Source: Reticulascus tulasneorum (Eukaryota; Ascomycota; Sordariomycetes; Glomerellales; Reticulascaceae). Taken from it: DNA of 64,000 nt. Made by a program: the position numbers and the translations under genes. Below the pieces are notes generated by a model. That model saw only the letters and a program-made list of their open reading frames with translations. It did no database searches and was not told the DNA's origin. The stretch is taken from NCBI GenBank assembly GCA_001557505.1, contig LSAX01000006.1:3224001-3288000 (forward strand), in the 5' to 3' direction. This document shows, one piece after another, positions 56,360 through 64,000 of this stretch (position 1 is its first letter; every line of letters begins with the position of its first letter).

Positions 56360-56667
56360 GCGTTTACGGTAGATCTCTGTGGGCAGGATGTAGATCTCCG
56401 TGGGTAGGATCCGTGTTTTGCGGCATACGGATCTCGCCTAGGCACTTAACCAAGGGCCTGGGACCCCCACCCGTCCAACCTCGACGACCTCGCGCCCAGC
56501 ACAGTCCACAACGACGTGTTCCAAGCGGTACATCGTTATCTGGCGATTGGTGCGAGAAGATCTGGACGCAATTCGCCATTACGGAGGCGCCGTTTCGGAG
56601 ATTGAACCCGGCGCTCAATGCAAATTGTGAGTTGAGCATTTGACAGAATGTTTGCGTGGCCACTTGA
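56360..56667 (+). pseudogene. Broken LysM-domain effector-like gene
   Basis: A LysM domain is readable at 56540-56667: SGDWCEKIW, then ITEAPFRRLNPALNANC and a QNVC-type end. LysM domains bind chitin oligomers, and secreted fungal LysM proteins mask chitin. Upstream, in another frame, is a Thr/Pro/Ser-rich linker ending in a Cys and a YIV strand, the normal lead-in to this domain. At least two lesions are visible: a frame change near 56536-56540 between linker and domain, and an in-frame TGA at 56641 just before the last conserved residues, with the natural stop at 56665. Near 56370-56411 a stretch resembling the end of an earlier LysM repeat occurs next to a 21-nt imperfect duplication. No signal-peptide exon was found. 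It is non-functional as it stands. Confidence 0.6.
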
Positions 56668-58409
56668 GGTTGTGAACTAGCTGGAAATATTTTATCTGCT
56701 ATTACCCAATGCTAGATATTTTCGGACTCTGCAAACCAGGACAAACCAGACTGCACTAAGAGACGTGATGAGGAATATTCGCAGCGATGAGCAATATCAG
56801 CAACGAATTAAGAGTTCAAAATGAAATCGAGTGAGAAATTTCATCATAGGGCGACCAGGATGGGGCAAACCGGCGTTAGTCAAATATGCCAGCTATCGGG
56901 CGTTTGTAGAACTGGCTGCCTATGGTGTAGGAACAGGCAATGATAATTGACATCCTTCGCTGACATAACTGCTAGTGGAGCATTATGCGTGGATTTATTT
57001 GAACTCACAAAGCTCTGTCTAAGAAACAGTATGGGGTAAAGCGAAATAAAACTTAGGCTTCAGGTGGCTGACGGATATACCAGGTGAGAGATTGTTACCT
57101 TGGGGTGTGGCTGATGCCGAGGCCTGATTAAATGCCTTCCGTCACATAGGTAAGAAAGGCCATTCTTTATCACCAGAATGCCCCCTTCTCACGTATTCTG
57201 ACTCGCTGAATAACTATAATTCGGTATGCTAGGCCTTCACCGTGGGCTGTCAACTACCCACATTCAACGTTGTCGTGCAGCTATGTCGTATCTTGATCCT
57301 AACGGCTTACAGGATCTACACCAATAGAAAGCTCTGGATTATATTGACGAGCTTCCATTGGATTATTAGCTTTATCTCATGTCGATTTATGTCGACCCCA
57401 TTGATACAACTATGGACGACAGACAGATCAAGCCGGAATCAATCATATCTGAGGCTACCTAAGCCGAATTGAGCCCGCGCATAAGTAAGCAGGTAATGGG
57501 GGCTTCTCTTGGCCAGCTAAGCTTTCCAGTTAAATTAGGAGCTGCACATGTCATATGTGTGCATGCCAAATGATCTGAAAGATGGGGCATCTCTTGGTGC
57601 AGTCGAACCACCAGCGTTTCTGAAAATTGAAGCGGAGCACTTCGGCGCCATACGAATGCTTGTGCCCTGAGGGCTCAACGGTTGTTTTTGTTAGGCGCTC
57701 CGAGCATGACCGAGCGTTCCATGTTTTGAGGGCTACGTCCTTATCAAGATAATTTGGTTGTGGATGTGGGATTTCGAACCACGTGCAGACCTAGATTCAA
57801 GATAGAACCCTCTTCTTGACTGTGGGCTGTCAACTGGCCGCTCCCAACGTAGTAGTCGGGTGAACAAGCCGCATGCAGTAAATGCCGTGCATGTTGTGCC
57901 AGGGAACTTCCTTTTAAAGGTTGATTGGCCTGCGTCTTAGCTCAGAAATGGGACCCCGATCTCCACAAGCCTGCATCGAAAGATCTGATGTGGAGAAGAT
58001 GACGGATGGTGATTGGGAGATTCTCTGGGGGCCACTTGATTAATCTTGTCAGATCCACGATGACCGCTCCAGCAACTATTTGGTGGGCAGGGTCGACCTG
58101 GTTTCCGAATTTTGTTGTTCGCCTTTCATATCTGTCCAATTTGGGCAGGTCTACTTCATTTTCAATTGGTTAGCAAGCTCTTGGCAGGCACGAAACTGTC
58201 GACAAGCGGGATGGGCGGCGGGCGTTGCAAAAGCTTTATACGCTCGTGATTCGGATCAAATGTGGAGGCAGCAAATGACCTCAGTTGGTCTTCACGAGCG
58301 ACTGAACAATTTATAAATACAATGCCTCGACAGCCATTGCATAGGCTCAAGACTTCCTGTCATTGGTTCATTTGCATAGGTCCTGGGAAGTGAGATATCG
58401 ACTCTAGTC
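56668..58409. promoter_or_regulatory. Gene-poor stretch, then promoter of the protease gene
   Basis: No gene. A TATAAATA box at 58312-58319, about 91 nt before the protease ATG, is well placed. A diverged direct repeat pair lies at about 57.2 and 57.8 kb. Confidence 0.5.
57219..57875 (-). repeat. Diverged repeat pair, possible tRNA-derived (SINE-like) relic
   Basis: GTGGGCTGTCAACT occurs at 57241-57254 and 57822-57835, with similar flanks (AACGTTG versus AACGTAG) in both. On the minus strand the second copy is followed about 50 nt later by TGGTTCGAAATCCC, like a Pol III B box, while GCGGCCAGTTGA in the repeat is a rough A box. It does not fold as a normal tRNA by eye. It could be a decayed SINE or a chance similarity. 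Confidence 0.25.
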
Positions 58410-61400
58410 ATGGGTATTAAATCAGTCATTTCGGTTTCTTTGCTCCTTCTCTGTGGAGTCGCCCGCGGCCAGAACCCCCCTGCCGACGGTGTCCTTGGTC
58501 CGACAATCCCGCTGCCCCAGCAAACAGGAAGATATATTGTTGAATTCTCAAAGGCGGGCTCGGCCAAGTACAGAAAGCGTGATGGAAGTGCTGTATGTCA
58601 GAGGCGCTCCGGAGCTTCCCGGGCTGGCAGACTAACTGATCCTAGGACACTGCCGGCTTTTTCTCGACCCTCAGAAATGCTGGGAAAAGCGCATCCCCAG
58701 CCGTCAGCTTCACCTCGGATATATTCCATGGCGCCTCCTTCGACCTGAGTGGTGCTACCGACGATGCGTTAGCTGAGATCCAAGCTCTCTCTGATGTGGA
58801 GCGAGTATGGCCTGCTGCTATCTTCACAATCCCGTCGGTCGCCGAGGACGTTGCTGCTGCCGACGTTCTTGCTCGTTGGAGTCCACACAACCACACCAAT
58901 GTGGCTACTGCACACTCCCGTGGCCATTTTGGAAAGGATGTAATTGTGGCTATTGTGGACAGCGGCGTTGACTACAACCACCCAGCTCTTGGCGGCGGCT
59001 TCGGCCCCGGTTTCAAGATCGAAGCAGGTTTTGACTTCGTCGGCGATGACTATGAGATTGGCGATATATACATACCCGATTTTGATCCTCAAGACTGTGC
59101 AGGACATGGAACCCATGTCGCAGGTATCATTGGCAGCTCTGACCCTGATTATCCTGGCGTTGCTCCAGAAGCCCGCCTTCGTATGTACAAAGTCTTTGGA
59201 TGCGGGGGCTCTACATTCGAGGATGTTATTATGGCAGCGTTCATTGCAGCTCATGAAGACGGCGCTGATGTTATAAACGCGTCTCTGGGCTCAAACTCGG
59301 GATTCCCAGACAATCCTATTTCTAAGATTGTTTCAGGTATTCAAGCGGCCGGCGTTATAGTGGTAGTTTCTGCTGGAAACGCCGGTGCGAATGGTATGCT
59401 GGTTCATCGGGGTTTTCGTGAATAATTCTAACAGAGGAGTATAGGCCCATTCTTCAGCAGCAACCTTGGTAATAGTATCGATGTTACCGCCGTCGGAAGT
59501 GTTGAACATGACCAGGTCGTGGCCTTTACGTTCGTAGCCCACTCGACCAGCGGCGAAACACGGGAAATTGTTAGCTCCCCCAAATCAATGTTCTTTTGGA
59601 TCATACTGACAGATAATCTTCTGGTAGGCGTACGTGAGCGACAGCAGAACGCAGTGGGAGTTGAATGGCACAGTCCCCACTTACTTCCACCCCAACACCC
59701 GCAACGTCAACTCCTGCCGCTCAAGTGCTGCAACATCTGGCGATACCGTTGTAGTTCTGCCGTAAGTGGATTTCTCACACAATGTAATCAATCCTCTAAC
59801 TTTGCAGGCGAGGAAACTGCGTATGGCAGATTATGGACAGCGTCATGATTGGCAATGCGAACTTTCTCTTGTTTTACAACTATGAGGGTGCCGCTTGGGA
59901 GGTTCCCGACAGACAAGTGTATCGGGAAGACCAGCCATTTGGTTGTAAGTTATGAGCACATACCCCCATCTTCGACTATCTTCTTTATCACGAGTATGAT
60001 GTGATCCTGACTATTTGAAATGTAGTTGCCGTGATCAGCTATGAAGATGGTGACTGGCTTGTTAGCCAGAACGAAGCCGGCTTCACGACAACCTTTGATT
60101 TTGTGGCAGACTATGATGCAGCGGGCATCTCTGTTCCGGGTCTAGGACGAATGGACTTTTTCAGCTCTTGGGGGCCCACTCTAGATGGAAGAATGAAACC
60201 AGAGATATCAGCCCCAGGTACATATTTATCCTTCTTGATCCAAGCCCAACATCTCTAATATCTTGACTGCAGGAGGAAGCATCTACTCTACCTTGCCAAT
60301 CAACCAGGGTAGCTGGGGTACACTTTCCGGCACGAGCATGGCATCGCCTTACGTATGTCTTGCTTGGTTCCCAGATGAGACTAAAAACTAACTTGTTACA
60401 GATTGCGGGAGTGGCAGCGCTCTTTTTCGGCTCCCGGGGCGGACGCACAGCAATTGGCGAGGGCGCGGCAATCTTGGCACACCGTAGGATCGTGGCGAGC
60501 GGTAATCCAGTTCGCCATTATGATGGAACCGAAAACCTTGCGTAAGTTTACTACACTGTGCCAAATCTTTCAAGCAGCTTACCCCTTCTCGTAGGCCTGT
60601 CGCTCAACAGGGTGCGGGCCTTGTTGATGCCATCCGGGTCATAGAATATGATACGTCAGTCAGTCCGGCGAATATCAACCTGAACGATACCGTGCACTTC
60701 AGTGGCAGCCATGAAATTCATGTCACAAACTCGGGAAGCGACACTATCACATACCATATCTCTCACCTGGCGAGTAACACAGTGCACACTAAACCCGCAG
60801 GGGATGCTTGGGTTGCATTTGATCCACCATACTCATCATTGGAGGGGGATATCGCCGAGGTTCGATTTTCCACAGAGTCCCTCATCGTAGGGCCGGGCGA
60901 AACCGCAAGCTTCTCAGTTGCATTTACTGAGCCATCGACTATCAGCGCAGATATGCTGCCAGTTTATGGAGGTGCTATAATAATAGCTGGATCCAATGCA
61001 GAAGCTCTTCGAGTATCTTACATGGGTAAGTTGGATCTCTCCGCCAAGTTATCAATGCTAACGTGCCCCAGGTATCAAAGGATCAATTTACGACAGTGAT
61101 ATTTGGGAAATGGAGCGCGGTGTCCCATTATTCTTCAATGCATATGATGGCGGCTTACTGGTCGATGGGTCCAATTACACATTTGAGAATGACAACAACT
61201 CTCCACACGTATTTTTCAACGTCCTCTGGCAGACTAGACAGTTGAGCCTCGATGTAAGAATACGTTTGACGATTGGTTTGAATTGTTTGCTAACACTTTA
61301 ACTAGTATGTCGCGAGAGATTGGCAACCGAGTGATTGGAGCTATCCGCCAATTCCGGGACAGAGCAAGTTTCATGGCTTCTTCAAGACAATTCCTGGTGG

Positions 61401-62295
61401 GCTTGAAAGTACTGTAACCGACTTCCCGATTTTCAACGTCCTACGTAACACAGGTGGTTCTTTCCGTGCAATTCCTCAGGGTGTTTTTGCGACCGGCGAC
61501 AAGATTCCCAGTGGAGAGTACAGAATTCTTGCCAGAGTATTGCGAAACTTCGGAGACGCCAACAATCTAGACGATTATCAGTTCAGTCTTTCGCCCTGGT
61601 TCCGCCTCAACCCAGTAGATATCACAACCATAACAACAGCTTTACCAACTCAAACAAGTTTGGCGGTCTCGACATCAACATCAACATCAACAATCAGTGT
61701 CGATCCTTGCACCGCTACGTACACCCCAATCGCGTTGGATGTGTCAATTGAATCGCAAGTGGGCTCTTACAAATTCTACCAATACTCAGATTTCCTTGCA
61801 GTTGACCTACTGGATTCCCAGGTGCCATTGACATTTTACCTAACCGCGGACGGCCACCTGCAGACTCGCGTACCCAATGAGGCCGAATATGTCTATTTGG
61901 CGGTACACACAAACACCAATAGCTTGATTTATCTTTACCCACAGAGGCGAATAACTGGCGCGTGGTCATTCCTTTCATGTGCTATCATCGATGGCACGCT
62001 TCAGTGCACGTCAAATAGCAAGACAGCCTTCTACAGCTGCGGTGGCACCGATCTGGTGAGACATGGATTGGCTCCTCTTGAGAACTGCAATCTTATGAGC
62101 ATCGTGGGAGAGCTTAAACCGGACCTTAGCTGTAGCACCACTACAACTTCAGGCATCAGCTCAAGTGTCTCGGTCACATCGACGAGCTCAACTATGTCAA
62201 TAACTTCTGTTGCTAGTTCGAGTGTCTCAGTCACGCTAACGAGCTCTTCTTCAATATCATCCACCACGAGGCACTGCATTCCCCGCCCTCGCTAG
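58410..62295 (+). CDS. Subtilisin-like serine protease (S8, Vpr/Pr1C-like), secreted
   Basis: Eleven exons (58410-58592, 58646-59393, 59445-59569, 59628-59761, 59808-59944, 60026-60217, 60273-60352, 60402-60541, 60595-61025, 61072-61253, 61306-62295) all join in phase, giving 1113 residues. The signal peptide is ISVSLLLLCGVARG; an inhibitor-like propeptide follows (RYIVEFSKAGS). Catalytic residues are Asp166 (AIVDSGVDY), His215 (GHGTHVAGI) and Ser528 (SGTSMASPY). A PA-like insert lies between His and Ser (about residues 330-445), then Fn3-like domains after residue 600. This is the large extracellular subtilase layout (Vpr/C5a-peptidase type), including insect-pathogen Pr1C. The last 180 residues, after the usual end, form an extra Cys-bearing module between two Ser/Thr-rich stretches, which is unusual. 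A TATA box lies 91 nt upstream. Confidence 0.92.
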
Positions 62296-62727
62296 GTCGT
62301 TTTAGGTAGTGCCGGAATGCACACACGCGAATTACAGATGACTTGGGAGTGGGTCGATGTTCATGCTCTGTCTTCCATGTCTGTGTGGCCGGAGCATGCC
62401 GGAGATTCGGATAGCCTCAGAGAAAAGAAACCCCCAGTATTTAGGAAACAAAAAGGGGTAGCTAAGTTCGCGTGTAGCAAAATTAAAGCATGCCTAAAAC
62501 TGTCGAGTGCCGAAGGTTATGAGAGTCGATCAATACCAATAATCCAACCTGATTGTCAGAAAACAGGACAAAACATTTCACGATTGCTCAGGAGGCGAAC
62601 AGATTTGCGAAAGAAGTTGGGCTCTTCATTTAGTAAGCGTAAGGCATATGCGTGCTCTATCGATCCCAGCACACATTGCAAAGATTATCATCCATGCCGC
62701 TTCCAGGCCCTGCATCCTTCAACTTAA
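62296..62727. other. Convergent intergenic gap
   Basis: Lies between the protease (plus) and the small secreted protein (minus). No feature was seen. Confidence 0.4.
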
Positions 62728-63145
62728 CTAAGCAGTGCAGATTGGGCCAAGGAAATCCAAGATGTCCAAGAGCTCCTGCAAGTCCAAATCCACACCAGGA
62801 ATGGAAATGACAGGAATCGTAGGAATTATGCCAGTCAAGCAGTTGAGGCATCCACAAAGCTATTTGATAGGTTAATAAGAGATTACAACGGGCAGGAACC
62901 GCATTTTCCACTCTTTCACTTACTTCAACAGCTTTGTTGACGGCGCAAAGACCGGCGGCAGCCGGGTTTCCAGCAGCGAGGGCTGCTTCGATGCAAGTGA
63001 TTGTGGGACCGATTGAGAGGCAGCTGAGGATGCTGCATGCGCGCTCCTCAATGATTGGATTGGCTGGAGAGCTCCCAGGGGCAGGGGCAGCAAGACCAGT
63101 GCCGGCAATGGCGAGAGAAATGATTGCGGTGGTTGCGAAGTGCAT
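62728..63145 (-). CDS. Small secreted Cys-rich protein (possible fungal calcium-binding-protein family)
   Basis: Two exons, 63145-62924 and 62859-62728 (64-nt intron, phase 0), give 117 residues. The signal peptide is MHFATTAIISLAIAGTGLAAP. The mature part has eight cysteines: CSILSC, ITCIEAALAAGNPAAAGLC, then LCGCLNCLTG after the splice, and a final Cys two residues before the end. The spacing C-x-x-A-x(n)-NPxAxxxC followed by CxxC resembles small secreted proteins of the fungal calcium-binding-protein type, some of which are virulence-associated. That assignment is tentative. A TATATAAA box lies on the minus strand at 63270-63277. Confidence 0.8.
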
Positions 63146-64000
63146 TATGGTGAAGTGTTGCTTTCTTGTTTGAGATGATAATGTGAGGTTGAGGGATCTG
63201 TTCTGATAATGTAGCTAAGCCTGATGGGATGAAGAATAATCGAGACAGACAATAGAGAAAGGGAATGGGTTTATATAGCCTTTCTAATCTGTTCACGGCT
63301 TCGGCAACGCCGGTGTTCGCGTTGTGGGTATGCAACCATCTCATGTCATCAGACCAGACATCTCATGGTTTGCAGTTCGGGTAATACATCTCTCCGTCCC
63401 AATTGACAAGAAACCCCCTTGATCGGGAAAACCGATACATGATTCACTGCTACATCCCCCTTTCAACTCTTCGGAGCCAATAGAACTCTCACGGGTCTCT
63501 TATCTTGTCTCCTCTCTTCTGAAAGGGTGGCAAAAGCACTGCCCCATTAAAGTTCGTGTAAACATGGCGAGTAGACAAAAACTTATGATAACAACTAATA
63601 TTTGCGCCTTTGGCGACAATTGCCAAGATTACGATAGAGAAGTCCTTCAAGCCAGGTCCAGCCGGCCTCGCCTTGTAAAGGCTCATGGTCGAGACCTGGC
63701 CCCCCCACATCTTGTAGATTCTCAGGAGGCATGTTCAATGGATCACCTCGATTTATCCCTTCATATGCGGATTGGACCTGCAAACTCAAACTTGGTTGTC
63801 ACTCTGCTAGGGGAAGGGCGACAAGCTGGAGCGTAATGCTATCGTTCTTTGCTCTTGGAGAATTGGGCGAACTGGCTCTGACACTTGGTCATCCTGTGAG
63901 GCAAAAATAAGACTTCATGGTGGTACTCGAGGCATGTCTCGCATCCCACGTTCTTAAAAGTGGCTAAATTATGATACAATGCTCCATAGCAAGTACAACT
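63146..64000. promoter_or_regulatory. Promoter of the small secreted gene, then no gene to window end
   Basis: TATATAAA (minus strand) at 63270-63277 is about 125 nt upstream of the ATG at 63145, a good position. From 63.4 kb to the end only short unsupported open frames occur. Confidence 0.45.

Noticed and set aside
57750..57870. tRNA gene on the minus strand suggested by TGGTTCGAAATCCC
   Set aside because: No proper A box spacing, acceptor stem or anticodon arm could be built by eye; kept only as part of a possible relic.
1..64000. CRISPR arrays, bacterial operons, ribosome binding sites, rRNA genes
   Set aside because: None seen; the sequence is eukaryotic with spliceosomal introns throughout.

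Overview
The window is nuclear DNA of a filamentous ascomycete (Pezizomycotina, probably Sordariomycetes). The evidence is short introns of 47-90 nt with GTAAGT-like donors and CTAAC-like branch sites, pyrimidine-rich leaders, and fungal-only families: a Zn2Cys6 regulator, a fungal VWA-Hint protein, an NCS1 permease, a DHA1 transporter and small secreted Cys-rich proteins. I rebuilt gene models by hand, joining exons where donor, acceptor and phase all agreed. No expression data support them.

Layout. 1-5.2 kb holds weak or broken coding fragments: a partial conserved gene with an apparent frameshift, and an Erg28-like fragment. 5.2-12.9 kb has no gene I can support; it ends in a CT-rich promoter/leader with a likely 5'UTR intron serving a 1236-residue disordered protein (12.9-16.6 kb). 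Then come a GNAT acetyltransferase with a GC-AG intron (17.6-18.4 kb), a VWA-Hint protein (18.8-21.2 kb), a gene-poor stretch with poly-G tracts, a large secreted low-complexity protein (23.6-26.8 kb), an ankyrin protein (28.1-29.3 kb) and a 32-residue Cys-rich microprotein (30.1 kb).

30.6-43.6 kb is the most interesting part: six adjacent genes that look like one catabolic cluster. They encode an NCS1 nucleobase-type permease, a DHA1 MFS transporter, an isochorismatase-family amidohydrolase, a Zn2Cys6 regulator, a homogentisate-dioxygenase paralogue and a cytochrome P450. The dioxygenase keeps its iron ligands but has lost the active-site histidines of true homogentisate dioxygenases. All four promoter-bearing gaps carry a repeated TTGCCGG/TGCCGG motif, sometimes as inverted repeats, the kind of CGG-based site Zn2Cys6 proteins bind. 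My inference is a regulon for import, hydroxylation, ring cleavage and amide hydrolysis of a nitrogen-containing aromatic.

44.6-54.4 kb holds a coiled-coil protein, a tail-anchored-looking protein, a secreted Thr/Ser-rich Cys protein, a histidine-phosphatase-like protein and an LCM-type methyltransferase. 54.4-64 kb is gene-poor and secretome-like: a broken LysM gene, a degenerate repeat pair, an 11-exon subtilisin-like protease and a small secreted Cys-rich protein.
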